NCBI RefSeq assembly: GCF_025519785.1
Contig: NZ_JAOPKZ010000001.1
Coordinates: forward strand, 143,665-207,664
DNA: 64,000 bases
Origin: Staphylococcus marylandisciuri
GTDB taxonomy: Bacteria > Bacillota > Bacilli > Staphylococcales > Staphylococcaceae
Direction: 5' to 3'
The notes under the pieces are model-generated. The model was not told the origin of the DNA. It made no database searches and worked only from the letters and a program-made list of their open reading frames with translations. Below, in pieces: positions 18,443 to 28,802 of this stretch (positions within the stretch are counted from its first letter, which is position 1; the number at the start of each line of letters is the position of its first letter). A program made the translations under genes and the position numbers.

Positions 18443-18494
18443 GGGAGCGGGACAGAAATCTTTTTTATTCAAATTAGATTTCTGCCCCGCTCCC
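18443..18494. repeat. R1 palindrome with inverted loop
   Basis: The arms match R1 but the centre reads as the complement (TTTTTTATTCAAATTAGATT), so the asymmetrical loop is flipped relative to the copy at 279-329. It is preceded by the CATAATAGTCTTTGACTAGA module. Confidence 0.85.
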
Positions 18495-18541
18495 GAGTCA
18501 ATCTTCATTCATTTTTCTTCTACCTTTCAACGATGTGACCC

Positions 18542-19213
18542 TTATTCCTTTTCTTTAATTTGACCGTCTTCTAAATAGATTACACGATCAGCATAATCAA
18601 ATAATCTTTGATCGTGGGTTATCATAATACCTACCTTGTTATCTTTTTTAATATGATTGCGCAGCATTTCGACGACATAAGTGGCACGGTCAGCATCTAA
18701 GCTTGCTGTCGGTTCGTCAGCGAGGATCATTTTGGGATCATTCATAAATGCACGCATAATTGCTACACGTTGTTTCTCCCCGCCAGAAAGATGGTTAGGG
18801 TAAACAGTTAAGCGTTTCTCTAGTCCAATTTCAGTTAATAGTTTTCGAGCTCTTTGCTTAGCTGCTCTCGCAGACTGTCCCGCTTCTTTTCCTACAGTTA
18901 TTAACTGCTCCTCAACTGTTAGATAAGGTACGAGATGAGAAGATTGGAAGATAAATCCTATTTCAGTTAAGCGTAAAGAACTAGCTTTCTTACTATTGTT
19001 AAATAGCGGTTGTTGATTAAACCGTATTTCTCCGGCACTCTGGCTAAGCAACCCACCTAATATCGTTAATAACGTCGTCTTTCCAGAGCCAGATGCACCT
19101 GTCAAGATGATAAATTCTCCTTCTGAAACTTCAAAGTTTAAATTTTTCAATACTGTAGTCTCCGCTTGTCCTTCTCCAAATGTTTTTTCCAATTGGTCAA
19201 CAATTAAACTCAT
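18542..19213 (-). CDS. hrtA: HrtA, haem-efflux ABC transporter ATPase
   Basis: 223 aa MacB/LolD-type ATPase. Walker A is GASGSGKTT (39-47), the signature LSGGEKQR (142-149), Walker B MILADEP (162-168), and the H-loop ITHD follows near 198. It pairs with HrtB, whose frame it overlaps by 4 bp, to pump excess haem from the membrane and relieve haem toxicity. Identification rests on the adjacent, divergent hssRS genes, the standard staphylococcal haem-stress locus. Expression is expected from the HssR repeat before hrtB. Confidence 0.93.
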   Translation of the reverse strand: MSLIVDQLEKTFGEGQAETTVLKNLNFEVSEGEFIILTGASGSGKTTLLTILGGLLSQSAGEIRFNQQPLFNNSKKASSLRLTEIGFIFQSSHLVPYLTVEEQLITVGKEAGQSARAAKQRARKLLTEIGLEKRLTVYPNHLSGGEKQRVAIMRAFMNDPKMILADEPTASLDADRATYVVEMLRNHIKKDNKVGIMITHDQRLFDYADRVIYLEDGQIKEKE

Positions 19214-20265
19214 TCTTCAGCACCTCCGATAGCTTCTATTGGATCTATTCTAAATAGCTTTATAAATGATAAGATGGCGCCAACAATACCTACAATGATA
19301 AAGATTACGATAACTAATCCAATATTAGTAAGTTCTAAATGAAACGGCATACTGACTGGCATAAAGATCGATAACCCTGACACTATAATGATTGCTAAGA
19401 GCACACCTGCGAGAGTAGTAATTAGAATTTGAGTAACTAATGATAAAAGCAAATGCTTCGTTTTGATACCGATAGCTTTTAATATACCGATTTGAGATAT
19501 TTTTTGAATTGTCATTACGTAGAAGAAAGCACTTAATACGATAGCAGTTATGACAAATAAACTAACAATCATCATGTTCAACGGCGCCTGTTCTGCTTGA
19601 TAACTTGGTATTTCCTGGGTAATATCATCTTGGGAATACACTTTCACACCGTCTATGGCATTTAATTTATTCTTTTGCTTCTCACTTAAGTTCTTTATAG
19701 GGTAGACTTTAGCAGCCTTAGATACTTGCTTGTTAAACCCGTTATCACTCATCATTACTACCGAGCTGTGAGAATACATTGTATCGTTAAGAATACCACT
19801 CACTTTGACCTTATGATTGCCTTTTAATTTGATCGTATCACCTACGCTTATACCCTGCGATGTCAGCTTTTCATTGATCGCAACTTCCTTATCTTCTTTA
19901 GGATAACGACCCTCTTTCAATTTAGGTTTGTCGTTCTTCACTGTATTTGTAAGAATAATACTTTCTTCATCTTTATTGGTATAAATCTTATCTGAAGCTA
20001 ATTTGAGTGGTCGTTGATTTACAACCTCTTCAATTTGATCGCTTTGATGATGATTTAATATAGAAGTTTGTAGTTGAGGTTGCTTCTTTTCTTGCATTAC
20101 ATAATTAGAGGCGTTCATATTATCTAATAATGAGATATTTTCTCTTCCTAATCCTTTCGCTAAGCCACTAATGAACAGAACCATTAGACCTAAGAGTAGA
20201 ATAATCATCATAATTAAGATGAACCGGAATTTATAATATTTCATCTCTTTCCACGCTAAACTCAT
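19210..20265 (-). CDS. hrtB: HrtB, haem-efflux ABC permease
   Basis: 351 aa FtsX/MacB-type permease: one N-terminal helix (about 12-34), an extracellular domain of about 190 residues, and three C-terminal helices (about 228-250, 270-298 and 310-335), ending in the [12 protein letters not shown] motif typical of the family. It forms the membrane channel of HrtAB. It is the first gene of the operon and hrtA starts inside its last codons. The known HssR direct repeat lies in its 5' region. I see nothing abnormal in length. Confidence 0.93.
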   Translation of the reverse strand: MSLAWKEMKYYKFRFILIMMIILLLGLMVLFISGLAKGLGRENISLLDNMNASNYVMQEKKQPQLQTSILNHHQSDQIEEVVNQRPLKLASDKIYTNKDEESIILTNTVKNDKPKLKEGRYPKEDKEVAINEKLTSQGISVGDTIKLKGNHKVKVSGILNDTMYSHSSVVMMSDNGFNKQVSKAAKVYPIKNLSEKQKNKLNAIDGVKVYSQDDITQEIPSYQAEQAPLNMMIVSLFVITAIVLSAFFYVMTIQKISQIGILKAIGIKTKHLLLSLVTQILITTLAGVLLAIIIVSGLSIFMPVSMPFHLELTNIGLVIVIFIIVGIVGAILSFIKLFRIDPIEAIGGAEE

Positions 20266-20313
20266 TCTACCGTCACTCCTTTTATCGATTTGGTAATTAT
20301 AGTTTAAAGCGCG

Positions 20314-20333
20314 TATGTGAACTGAATATGAAC
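20314..20333 (-). promoter_or_regulatory. HssR direct-repeat box
   Basis: On the minus strand GTTCATATT-CA-GTTCACATA reproduces the HssR-binding direct repeat described in S. aureus (GTTCATATT repeated with 2-bp spacing), with two changes in the second half. It lies 49-68 bp before the hrtB start codon, between hrtB and hssR. Confidence 0.85.
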
Positions 20334-20411
20334 AATTATGAAATAAATCAATGTAATTTGGAGCTTGTTTCTTTTAGAATAGAATAAAATACAGATTAAG
20401 GAGCCATGTAT

Positions 20412-21089
20412 ATGACGAGATGTTTAGTCGTCGATGATGATCCAAAAATATTACATTACGTAGCAACTTATTTGAAGAAGCAGGGACTAAAGGTCGTCAC
20501 CGAATCGAGTGGTGAAGCCGCCCTAGACTATCTAGAAGACCACCAAGTAGACATTGCAATCGTCGACATCATGATGAGTGGCATTGATGGCTTTGAACTA
20601 TGTCAAAGGTTGAAAGAAGACTATGAGGCTTTACCAGTCATCATGTTAACTGCTCGCGACGCTTTAAGTGACAAAGAACGTGCTTACATTACTGGCACTG
20701 ATGACTACGTTACTAAACCGTTTGAAGTGGAAGAACTCATGTTTCGTATTCGCGCAGTACTCCGACGTTATAACAAAAATGCGGAAACAGAAATTCAGAT
20801 CGGAAATTTACAATTAAATCAAGCCTACCTTGAAATTCGTGTCAACGATAAACGTATGAATTTACCTAATAAAGAATTTACACTGCTATTTATGCTTGCC
20901 TCTCAACCCAAAAAGATTTTTAACCGGAATGATTTAATTGAGGAAATATGGGGATTTGATTACGAAGGTGATGAGCGGACTGTAGATGTACATATCAAAA
21001 GACTCCGGAAGAGATTAGATAAATTAGGTGCAGATGTAGCAATTAATACTGTCCGAGGAATCGGATATAAGGTGGTGCAACATGTTTAA
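20412..21089 (+). CDS. hssR: HssR, haem-response regulator (OmpR family)
   Basis: 225 aa. The receiver domain has the acidic pair in VVDDDP, phospho-acceptor Asp52 (IVDIMM, the same number as S. aureus HssR) and Lys in TKPFE. The C-terminal OmpR winged helix contains [16 protein letters not shown]. Phosphorylated HssR activates hrtBA. The start at 20412 is preferred over 20406 because AAGGAG then has 8-nt spacing and the product matches the S. aureus N-terminus. It overlaps hssS by 8 bp. Confidence 0.95.
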   Translation: MTRCLVVDDDPKILHYVATYLKKQGLKVVTESSGEAALDYLEDHQVDIAIVDIMMSGIDGFELCQRLKEDYEALPVIMLTARDALSDKERAYITGTDDYVTKPFEVEELMFRIRAVLRRYNKNAETEIQIGNLQLNQAYLEIRVNDKRMNLPNKEFTLLFMLASQPKKIFNRNDLIEEIWGFDYEGDERTVDVHIKRLRKRLDKLGADVAINTVRGIGYKVVQHV

Positions 21090-22452
21090 ATCACTCTACA
21101 CACGTATAGCTATCTATACGATAACAGTCATGCTTTTTAGCGCTCTCGTAAGCTTTTTGTTCACTAATATTTACTATCATGTGAATTTGAAATCCTCTAA
21201 CGATGCTAAAATTATGCGGACGTTAAAAGAGGCACGTTCATATCACTCCACCTTAAATAACGATAAATTTAATTTTTATTTTAAACATTTAGGAGAAATG
21301 AACTACCAAATCATGACTGTAGATTACGATGGTAATAAGCGCTTCTACGGTGAAAAGTTTAGAAAAGATAACATTTCGCACAAAGATGTTCAACGCGTGT
21401 TGAACGGGCACGACTATCATGGGATTAAACACCTGCCTTATCATCTGTTTGTAACTGGATTCTTTGAGAATGTCACTTCTAATACTGTAGGAGTACAATT
21501 TAAAAGTAAGAATCAAACTATGGCAGTATTTATGAGACCTGATATAGGTAAAACCTTTAGTGAATTCCGAACCTTTCTAGCGATACTTATTACGTTGTTA
21601 TTGCTGATTTCTATCTTGCTCGTTATATCATCAACGTACGCTATTATTAAGCCTGTACAGCAATTGAAGAGCGCTACCGAGCAGCTCATGATCGGCAACT
21701 TTAACCGCCCTATTAAACGCACGCGTAAAGACGAATTAGGCACTTTACAATATCGCTTTGAAAAGATGCGCATAGCGTTAAAACAATTAGATGACATGCG
21801 TAGTCATTTCGTTCAGAACGTTTCACACGAAATCAAGACACCTTTAACGCACATTCACCACCAATTAACAGAATTACGAAATGCAAGCTCACCAGAAGAT
21901 CGCAATATCTATATCAACGAGATCTATCGTACTACCACGCAATTAAGTAACCTTACTAAGGAGTTACTGTTACTTGCTGAATTAGACAACGGCGATCATC
22001 TCAAATTAAATGATAGCGTTCGAGTAAATGAGCTGATTACTAACATCGTTCGACATAACCAGTTTGCCGCCGATCAAAAAAATATTGTCGTATTTACCGA
22101 ACTAGATGAAGTCTCACTAAAAGGTAATCATCAACTAATACACCAAGCACTGCAGAATTTGGTAACAAATGCCATAAAGTATTCGCGTGAAGAAGGTATG
22201 GTGGAAATCGTAGTAAAACACTGTGATGACGAGGTTACGATAACAGTATCGGATGATGGTGAAGGTATCACTGAGGAAGTACAAACCCATTTATTTGAAC
22301 GGTTCTACAAAGTGAATCATCACGATAATAGTAATGGGTTAGGATTGGCTATAGCCCAATCAATTGTCGAACTGCATGAGGGACGAATTACTGTTGAGAG
22401 TCAAAGGGACGAAGGCACTACCTTTAAAGTTGTCCTTCCAATAAAAAGATAG
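21082..22452 (+). CDS. hssS: HssS, haem-sensor histidine kinase
   Basis: 456 aa. Two membrane helices (about 8-30 and 164-184) flank an extracellular sensor of about 130 residues, then come a HAMP linker, the H-box VSHEIKTP with His249 (the same number as S. aureus HssS), an N-box [10 protein letters not shown], and G-boxes DDGEGI and GLGLAI. It senses haem-caused membrane stress and phosphorylates HssR. Translation is coupled to hssR by overlap. All catalytic motifs are intact. A terminator follows before mqo. Confidence 0.95.
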   Translation: MFKSLYTRIAIYTITVMLFSALVSFLFTNIYYHVNLKSSNDAKIMRTLKEARSYHSTLNNDKFNFYFKHLGEMNYQIMTVDYDGNKRFYGEKFRKDNISHKDVQRVLNGHDYHGIKHLPYHLFVTGFFENVTSNTVGVQFKSKNQTMAVFMRPDIGKTFSEFRTFLAILITLLLLISILLVISSTYAIIKPVQQLKSATEQLMIGNFNRPIKRTRKDELGTLQYRFEKMRIALKQLDDMRSHFVQNVSHEIKTPLTHIHHQLTELRNASSPEDRNIYINEIYRTTTQLSNLTKELLLLAELDNGDHLKLNDSVRVNELITNIVRHNQFAADQKNIVVFTELDEVSLKGNHQLIHQALQNLVTNAIKYSREEGMVEIVVKHCDDEVTITVSDDGEGITEEVQTHLFERFYKVNHHDNSNGLGLAIAQSIVELHEGRITVESQRDEGTTFKVVLPIKR

Positions 22453-22577
22453 ATTAATCCATTTAGACTTATGCGAGAATTAAGTTAATCATTCAGCCAT
22501 CGACTACGATTTCATCTATAAACGAGGCTAAAAATAGAAGTGGGTTACCAATTGAGTTAGAGAAGCTAAAACATAGA

Positions 22578-22620
22578 AAACGCTAAGACAGAGAGGTTTA
22601 TAGCACCCCCGTCTTAGCGT
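22578..22620. terminator. Bidirectional terminator between hssS and mqo
   Basis: AACGCTAAGAC pairs with GTCTTAGCGTT over 21 nt between two convergent genes. Flanking A-runs and weak T-runs are present. Confidence 0.75.
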
Positions 22621-22663
22621 TGAAAAATATTAAGAAACAAACAGAAGAGTCGACTCTATTCAG

Positions 22664-24145
22664 TTAATCTATTTTAAGGTTTTTCTTTACGTCTTGGTTA
22701 ATTTTTTCATAAAGCTCTTTGTTCTCAGTCAGTTTCTGACCATATGAAGGAATCATTTCTTTAATTTCAGGTTCCCATTGAGAGAAACTGTCTTTGAAAC
22801 AACGCTTGAGTAAATCTAACATGATGTCCACAGCGGTTGATGCACCAGGAGAGGCTCCTAGCAATGCAGATAATGTGCCATCATCTGATGTTACTACCTC
22901 TGTACCAAATTGGAGATTACCTCGAGAATCTTCAGTATCTTTAATCACTTGAACGCGTTGGCCAGCTACGCATACGTCCCAGTCTTCACTTTTCGCATTA
23001 GGTACAAATTCTCTCAAGTCATTCATACGGTCTTCTTGCGAAAGCATTAATTGTGAAACGAGGTATTTTGTCAGATTGAATTCTTTAACACCTGCAGATA
23101 ACATAGTAATAATATTATTCGGTTTAACAGATTTAAATAAATCTAAATTTGAACCTGTTTTTAAGAATTTAGGTGAGAATCCAGCGAACGGCCCAAACAG
23201 TAGAGAACGTTTGCCATCAATATAACGTGTATCTAAGTGTGGTACGGACATTGGGGGCGCACCTACAGCTGCTTTGCCATATACTTTGGCGTTATGACGT
23301 TTAGCGATTTCTTCATTTTTACATACTAAGAAAATACCACTAACTGGGAACCCACCAATATGTTTAGATTGTTTAATACCAGTGTTTTGGAGTAATTTGA
23401 GGCTCGCCCCACCTGCACCGATAAAGACAAATTTTGATTCAACAACGCGTGTCTCATTGTTGTTCAAATCTTTGACTTTAACTTTCCACTGACCATTACG
23501 TTGTTGTTTTAAGCTTATAACCTCGTGCTCAAACTTGATATTTACACCTGACTTGTCACGCAAATTGCTTAATAGCTTTTGTGTTAAAGCTCCAAAGTTA
23601 ACATCTGTCCCAGTCTTATCATAGGTCATAGCCATAGGGATGTGAGACGTACGCCCTTCCATCATCAACGGTGCCCACTCTGCAATCTTATCTTTATTAT
23701 CAGTAATTTCCATATTACTAAATAACGGACTAGATGAGATAGTCTTAACGCGACGCTTTAAGAAGTCGACATTGCGCACACCTTTCACGAAACTCATATG
23801 AGGCACAGGTCTAATAAAGTTCTCTGGATGAGTTAATTCGCCTTTACTAACTAAATAACTCCAAAATTGCTTTGAAATTTGGAATTGTTCATTTATTTTT
23901 ATAGCTTTTGAGATATCGATCGAGCCATCTTTTTGTTCTTTAGTGTAGTTCAATTCACATAGAGCTGAATGACCAGTACCTGCATTATTCCAGGCATTTG
24001 AGCTTTCCTCAGCTGCGTCTTTCAAACGTTCAAATATTTGAATTTCTTTTTCTGGAGCTAGTTTCTTTAACAAAGTACCTAACGTTGCGCTCATGATACC
24101 GCCACCAATTAAGATGACGTCTGTTTTGCTATGTTTTGTAGCCAT
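22664..24145 (-). CDS. mqo: Malate:quinone oxidoreductase
   Basis: 493 aa, the usual size for Mqo. The FAD-binding Rossmann motif is [11 protein letters not shown] (13-23), followed by the conserved [21 protein letters not shown] and VSGIFLVC segments. It oxidises malate to oxaloacetate and passes electrons to menaquinone at the inner face of the membrane, serving as the membrane-bound malate dehydrogenase of the TCA cycle. Staphylococci often carry two paralogues; the position beside hssRS matches the one I recall at this locus in S. aureus. The GGGGGA site precedes ATG; a cre-like site lies upstream. Confidence 0.95.
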   Translation of the reverse strand: MATKHSKTDVILIGGGIMSATLGTLLKKLAPEKEIQIFERLKDAAEESSNAWNNAGTGHSALCELNYTKEQKDGSIDISKAIKINEQFQISKQFWSYLVSKGELTHPENFIRPVPHMSFVKGVRNVDFLKRRVKTISSSPLFSNMEITDNKDKIAEWAPLMMEGRTSHIPMAMTYDKTGTDVNFGALTQKLLSNLRDKSGVNIKFEHEVISLKQQRNGQWKVKVKDLNNNETRVVESKFVFIGAGGASLKLLQNTGIKQSKHIGGFPVSGIFLVCKNEEIAKRHNAKVYGKAAVGAPPMSVPHLDTRYIDGKRSLLFGPFAGFSPKFLKTGSNLDLFKSVKPNNIITMLSAGVKEFNLTKYLVSQLMLSQEDRMNDLREFVPNAKSEDWDVCVAGQRVQVIKDTEDSRGNLQFGTEVVTSDDGTLSALLGASPGASTAVDIMLDLLKRCFKDSFSQWEPEIKEMIPSYGQKLTENKELYEKINQDVKKNLKID

Positions 24146-24505
24146 AACAAATACAGTCCCCCTTCTAATTATGTTTATAGAAACGTTCAGTTAATTGATG
24201 GCTCAAACCCGTCCTTGAGCTACAACTTAACGCTTACTACAACCTACTAATCTATATGTAAGCACTTACATAGATTAGTATGACTTTATAAATATCTTCA
24301 ATACTAATTATATACGTTAATTGTACTTTAAAAAAGAGCTTAAACCAACTCTTCTAAAAATATCTATTTTCTCACGTTTGCATAGTTGCTATAGAGATGG
24401 TCACTACGCCTTTGACACAGCTTTCTGATAATTCTTCGATTTCTTAATCATTTTGTGAACGTGCTATACTATAAATTAATCAGTTTCTCTATCGGAGGTT
24501 AGTTT
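24146..24505. other. Divergent intergenic region mqo / glycosyltransferase
   Basis: About 360 bp of AT-rich DNA with no open frame of interest. It holds the cre-like dyad, the 5' leader of mqo and the presumed promoter of the glycosyltransferase gene (a TATACT-like -10 at about 24467). No repeat-family module is present. Confidence 0.4.
24257..24270. promoter_or_regulatory. cre-like (CcpA) site upstream of mqo
   Basis: TGTAAGCACTTACA differs from the strong cre TGTAAGCGCTTACA by one central base. It sits in a wider dyad (ATCTAT/ATAGAT), about 112 bp upstream of mqo. CcpA repression of TCA-cycle genes makes the reading sensible. Confidence 0.65.
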
Positions 24506-25651
24506 ATGAAATCTATAACATTTTTAATGCACAATATCTATGCTATGGGTGGTACAGTTAAAGCTGTAACTCAACTTGCGAACACGTTAGCTCAAAAAGG
24601 CCATAAGATAGAGATAATTTCTGTCTTTCGTGCTGCACAGAAGCCCTATTTCGACTTAGATCAACGCATTAAAGTAACAGTGCTCGTCAACTATCAACTA
24701 AGACCGCAAAATGCTAAAGCGCTATTATTTAATCGGTTACATAAATATTTAGGCCTATCACAACCTAAACTGATTTCTAACCATGAGCCTGGACTCAACC
24801 AATTCAACCATTACGTTGAGAAGAAAATAATTAAAGCTATCAAGCATGTTCAGACTGACGTATTAATTAGCACGCGCGCGAGCTATAACATACTCACTGC
24901 AACATACGCCCCTGCTCATTTAGAGACAGTGGGTATGGAGCATATGAATCTCGAAGCATACCCTAGCGCATATAAAGAAGAGATCATACAAGCTTATAAA
25001 CATTTAAGCAAAATAACAGTACTTACATACAGTGATAAACAAACTTACATGAAACAATTAACTACTCCTGTCTATGTCATACCTAATATGATCACTGAGC
25101 CCCGGTTAAAGCAGCGAAAGCAGAATGTAATTGTATCAGCTGGACGATTAGAATATGAAAAAGGCTTTGATCTATTGATAAAAAGTATAAATAAAGTTCA
25201 ATCCATCATTCGCACGTGTAATTATCAAGTTAAAATATTTGGAGATGGACAGGAGAAAGAGCATTTAAATAAGATGATCGCTCAATTTCAACTTACAGAT
25301 ATCGTTCAAATTAACCCTCCGACTCCATCGCTCAATAAAGAATTAGCTCAAAGTAAGATCACTGTCGTTCCCTCTCGCAATGAAGGATTCGGCATGGTCA
25401 TCTTAGAAGCAATGAATCAAGAAAGTGCTGTAGTGAGTTTCAAGGGCACGTCAGGACCTGAATCTATCATTACACATGAGCATGATGGCTACCTCTTACC
25501 TTACGAGAACACCGATGCTTTAGCGCACCAAATTAAATCCATGACCGAAGATGAAACTTTAATTGATCAAGTTGTAGACAATGGCAATCAAACTCTTGAG
25601 TCATACTCGCCAAGTCACATCTATGAGCAGTTCAAAGAAATGCTTGAATAA
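24506..25651 (+). CDS. GT4-family glycosyltransferase
   Basis: 381 aa GT-B fold enzyme. The acceptor-side glycine loop HNIYAMGGTVKAV is at 9-21, and the donor site shows GRLEYEKGFDLLI and PSRNEGFGMVILEAM, the E-x7-E motif of retaining GT4 enzymes. Relatives include poly(glycerol-phosphate) alpha-glucosyltransferases of TagE/TarM type, which decorate teichoic acid from UDP-sugars. The next gene encodes a teichoic-acid-type polymerase, which supports a wall-polymer role. The sugar and acceptor are not readable. Strong ribosome binding site CGGAGG. No membrane segment. Confidence 0.8.
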   Translation: MKSITFLMHNIYAMGGTVKAVTQLANTLAQKGHKIEIISVFRAAQKPYFDLDQRIKVTVLVNYQLRPQNAKALLFNRLHKYLGLSQPKLISNHEPGLNQFNHYVEKKIIKAIKHVQTDVLISTRASYNILTATYAPAHLETVGMEHMNLEAYPSAYKEEIIQAYKHLSKITVLTYSDKQTYMKQLTTPVYVIPNMITEPRLKQRKQNVIVSAGRLEYEKGFDLLIKSINKVQSIIRTCNYQVKIFGDGQEKEHLNKMIAQFQLTDIVQINPPTPSLNKELAQSKITVVPSRNEGFGMVILEAMNQESAVVSFKGTSGPESIITHEHDGYLLPYENTDALAHQIKSMTEDETLIDQVVDNGNQTLESYSPSHIYEQFKEMLE

Positions 25652-25821
25652 ACCAGAACGACCTTCATTTGTAAATAGAGACGTAAAGCAGTAACTGTTT
25701 AAATTCTCCATATATTGGTGCGAGGCTTATCATTTAAGCAATCAAGGTTATCGCTTAGCTTTAATCGAGGTCCATGCACATGGTAGAATAACATTAATAC
25801 TCACAGACTTGAGGGATAGTT

Positions 25822-27507
25822 ATGATTAAAAATATTCAATTAGACGATTGGTCAACTTTAGAGGACAAACTTAAAGCACTACTACCAAAAGACTATACTC
25901 ATTTCATTATTGAGAATGAGGCGATTACTATTGATGAAGATATGCTTGAAGCTGTAGAATTAAAGCCTCAAACGATCATAGTAGATTATGCGATTGATAA
26001 TACCTATCTAAATGATGCACAATATTTCAATCAACATGAAGCAACTTTTGAAGCGTGGATGAACAATTCTAATCATTATCCAAACGTGATATTCCATATC
26101 GAAACAGTGCTACATATTTTAGAAGATTATACTGTTGATCACCTATTTGATCTGGCTCTACTTTCTTTGCTAAAAGGCAATTCCTTCGTTGATAGACATA
26201 TCGTTTATGACTTTCATCAATCATTCGTCACAAGTTCAGGCCTTTGGGAAATAATTACAGAATTAAACTTTGAGCACACCACTCAATTCTTACTCAATGT
26301 GCTTGCATATGAGCACCAGTACTCGCTGCCTTATAGTAAAAAGCAAATTGAATTACCTCAAGAAGCCACACCTATTCAAAGGTGGTTAAAAAGTACTCGC
26401 TTTAAAGCGCCACGTTTTTTATATAATGCTAAATGTAAACGAGAACTTAAGCAATTTAAAAAAGATAACTACGTCTATGATAAGGATCCCAATAAATTAA
26501 AGAATCACATTGTGTTCTTAGGACACCATTACCGATTTCAAGGTAACTCAAGATATTTATTTAATCATTTGGCGAAACATTATTCAAAGACGACTGTTTA
26601 CTTCATAACAGATGAGGTTAAAGGGCCTAATTTCTTAGAACCTGAGACTAAAGAAACAAACGAGCTTATTGAAAGCGCGAAAGTCGTTATTCTGGAAGAT
26701 TTGATGCCAGACCATTTACATCCTAATGGTAAAGTTGTTCAACTATGGCACGGTACACCTATTAAGCGCTTATTCTTTGATCGAGTAGATCAAGTCTCAT
26801 CCGATAATCACAAACCTTCACGCGCTAAGGTGTTCAATAAATGGGCGCACCAAGATTATCTTATTTGCGATTCAGAAGCCAGCGAACCTTATTTCGAAAC
26901 AGGCTTTCCGTCAAAACACCTTGATTTCATAAGTTGTGGTTATCCAAGAGTGCGCTATTTGTTAGATAAAGTCGACGATAAGCCTTATTTATCATTCATA
27001 CAGAAAGAATTGAAACTCGATCCAAATAAACAAACTTTGCTATATGCACCAACGAAACACACACACGATAATCATGACGATATCTTACCAGTGAGCGATG
27101 GCTTAGTTAAGAAATATAATATCATCTATCGACCTCATCCTGATAACGAGGGTACTTTTGAACCTGAACAAGTTATCACAGCGCCAAGTAACATTGAAAC
27201 GCAAGATCTCATCTTAGTGGCGGACTTCGTCTTAACCGATTATTCATCACTCATATTTGATGCTCTAACGGCAGATAAAACAATTTGTCAGTATACACCA
27301 AATCAAGAGGTCTTTGATCAACAGCGCGGTGTATATGAAGAAGTGATGCAATCACTATCTACCGTACGGTATAGTGATAAAAAAGCATTGCATAACGACT
27401 TAATAAGTCATCAAATGACAACCGTAAAATCCAATCCATTTATCAATACGAATAATCAATCCTATGAACAGATATCTACTTTAATTGATAGTATAATGAA
27501 GAATTAG
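25822..27507 (+). CDS. CDP-glycerol:poly(glycerophosphate) glycerophosphotransferase family protein
   Basis: 561 aa. The C-terminal 370 residues carry TagB/TagF motifs: QLWHGTPIKRL (catalytic His), YAPTKHTHD, IYRPHPDNEG and TDYSSLIFDAL. The family transfers glycerol- or ribitol-phosphate from CDP-alditol to a teichoic-acid chain at the inner membrane face. The first 190 residues are an acidic extension unlike TagB and have no motif I know. In TarM-like neighbours a GT4 enzyme acts on the same polymer; here the GT4 gene lies 170 bp upstream in the same direction. It is not the core tar cluster. Start has GAGGGAT. Confidence 0.8.
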   Translation: MIKNIQLDDWSTLEDKLKALLPKDYTHFIIENEAITIDEDMLEAVELKPQTIIVDYAIDNTYLNDAQYFNQHEATFEAWMNNSNHYPNVIFHIETVLHILEDYTVDHLFDLALLSLLKGNSFVDRHIVYDFHQSFVTSSGLWEIITELNFEHTTQFLLNVLAYEHQYSLPYSKKQIELPQEATPIQRWLKSTRFKAPRFLYNAKCKRELKQFKKDNYVYDKDPNKLKNHIVFLGHHYRFQGNSRYLFNHLAKHYSKTTVYFITDEVKGPNFLEPETKETNELIESAKVVILEDLMPDHLHPNGKVVQLWHGTPIKRLFFDRVDQVSSDNHKPSRAKVFNKWAHQDYLICDSEASEPYFETGFPSKHLDFISCGYPRVRYLLDKVDDKPYLSFIQKELKLDPNKQTLLYAPTKHTHDNHDDILPVSDGLVKKYNIIYRPHPDNEGTFEPEQVITAPSNIETQDLILVADFVLTDYSSLIFDALTADKTICQYTPNQEVFDQQRGVYEEVMQSLSTVRYSDKKALHNDLISHQMTTVKSNPFINTNNQSYEQISTLIDSIMKN

Positions 27508-27876
27508 GGCAGATTCGCTTGACTGTGGTCAGTCATTAATTGTTCGCTAACAACGCTATAATAAATGTAAAAATAAAAGGGAGCGGAACAGAAATCTAAT
27601 TTGAATAAAAAGATTTCTGTCCCGCTCCCCCCTTACTTTTTCACAGCAGCAAGCGAATTGTTAGCTTTACTTATGAATTTAATTATGAACCTATGATATC
27701 GAACAATTGTCATAGTAGTTAACCTAAAGAGATAAAGTTGGCATTATCACAAGGAGGGTGGCGTACAGACTATGTTGCTCAGTACAAACACTTTCGCATG
27801 TAAGTGATGAATGTTCTTAACAGTAACTGCTTATTATATACGTGGCCCCCAACTCAACTTAGCTTATCGCTATTAT
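27508..27876. other. Intergenic region with R1 repeat
   Basis: It contains the R1 copy at 27579-27629. Further right is an isolated CAAGGAGGGTGG, a perfect-looking ribosome binding site followed 10-12 nt later by only an 11-codon frame (27772-27807). This may be a decayed gene start. Nothing else is recognisable. Confidence 0.4.
27579..27629. repeat. R1 palindrome, simple form
   Basis: 51-bp element with one arm change (GGAACAG for GGGACAG). It lies between the glycerophosphotransferase-like gene and the convergent GNAT gene. Confidence 0.9.
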
Positions 27877-28389
27877 TTAAAGATCCTTCTCCATAATAAG
27901 GTCATGATCAATGACACTACCTGTGCGGAACTCATGCGTTCCAGTGTGAATAAAACCACGTCCCTTGTAGAAGCTGATCGCGTTATCATTCTGATCCCAT
28001 ACTCCTAGCCATATTTTCACTTTGTTCAACCGTCGAGCTTCTCGTTCTGCAAAGTCGATAATCTGTTTACCTATACCTCCTCGTTGAACTTGAGGAAGTA
28101 AATAAATACGTTGTACCTGTAGGTAAGCTTGACCCATCGGTTCAGTTTGGGCGTCGTTAATATTGAACTTGAAGTACCCGAGTACCTCATCTTCTTCTCT
28201 ATAGAAATAAATCCATGAATCGTCATTGCGTAACTCTTGGAGTAATTGACTCACACTGAGTTCGCTATCATAATAATGCTGAAGATCTTCAGTAGTATAA
28301 GCATACCCAAATGTTTTGTCGAAGGTTTCAATGGCTATCTTTCTAAGCTGTTCCACCTCATCTTCTTTAACTTTCACAAATTCTCCCAT
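27877..28389 (-). CDS. GNAT-family N-acetyltransferase
   Basis: 170 aa. The acetyl-CoA loop is QRGGIGKQIIDFAE (Q/R-x-x-G-x-G/A), preceded by the beta-4 strand QVQRIYLLPQV and followed by the late-strand pattern IWLGVWDQNDNAISFYKGRGF. This resembles the SpeG/PaiA-like or WecD-like GNAT groups that acetylate small amines or peptides, but the substrate cannot be deduced. The start has GGGGGA at 8 nt. It lies divergent from tatA, whose Fur box sits in the shared 180-bp spacer about 115 bp from this start. Confidence 0.8.
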   Translation of the reverse strand: MGEFVKVKEDEVEQLRKIAIETFDKTFGYAYTTEDLQHYYDSELSVSQLLQELRNDDSWIYFYREEDEVLGYFKFNINDAQTEPMGQAYLQVQRIYLLPQVQRGGIGKQIIDFAEREARRLNKVKIWLGVWDQNDNAISFYKGRGFIHTGTHEFRTGSVIDHDLIMEKDL

Positions 28390-28502
28390 ATTATCGTCCC
28401 CCTAAATCATGTTCTCTATATTATACTAAAAATATAAAGTTACCACTACGCTTATTTTCTTAAGATATGATAACAAATTCTTTTTTAAAGGAGTGTTTAT
28501 AG

Positions 28503-28519
28503 TTGATAATAATTATCAA
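28503..28519. promoter_or_regulatory. Perfect Fur box before tatA
   Basis: TTGATAATAATTATCAA is a perfect 17-bp dyad around one central base and is the full Fur consensus core. It lies 52 bp before the tatA start codon. Confidence 0.9.
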
Positions 28520-28570
28520 TTAACATATAGTTAATAAAGATCATAGTTCAGAAAAGAGGTACTATACAAC

Positions 28571-28795
28571 ATGGAGAATTTAATCATACTTGGCATGACC
28601 GGTCCAACTAGTTTAGTCATCATTAGTGTTATTGCTTTAATTATCTTTGGACCAAAGAAACTTCCTCAACTAGGTCGCTCAATTGGAGAAACATTGCGTG
28701 AATTTAAATCGGCGACAAAACATCTCACTGATGAAGACGATGAGAAAACTGACTCATTAGAAACGCCCAGTAGACCCTCAAAGCAGCAACGTTAG
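28571..28795 (+). CDS. tatA: TatA, twin-arginine translocase pore subunit
   Basis: 74 aa. One membrane helix (about 10-26), the hinge FGPKKLPQLGRSIGETLREF, an amphipathic helix and an acidic tail are the hallmarks of TatA/TatE. It oligomerises to let folded proteins cross the membrane with TatC. The GAAAAGAGGT site precedes the ATG. With tatC it forms a minimal TatAC system, as in other staphylococci, and the perfect Fur box upstream ties it to iron limitation. Its likely cargo, the Dyp peroxidase FepB, is encoded convergently within 5 kb. Confidence 0.95.
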   Translation: MENLIILGMTGPTSLVIISVIALIIFGPKKLPQLGRSIGETLREFKSATKHLTDEDDEKTDSLETPSRPSKQQR

Positions 28796-28802
28796 TCGAC
28801 GC

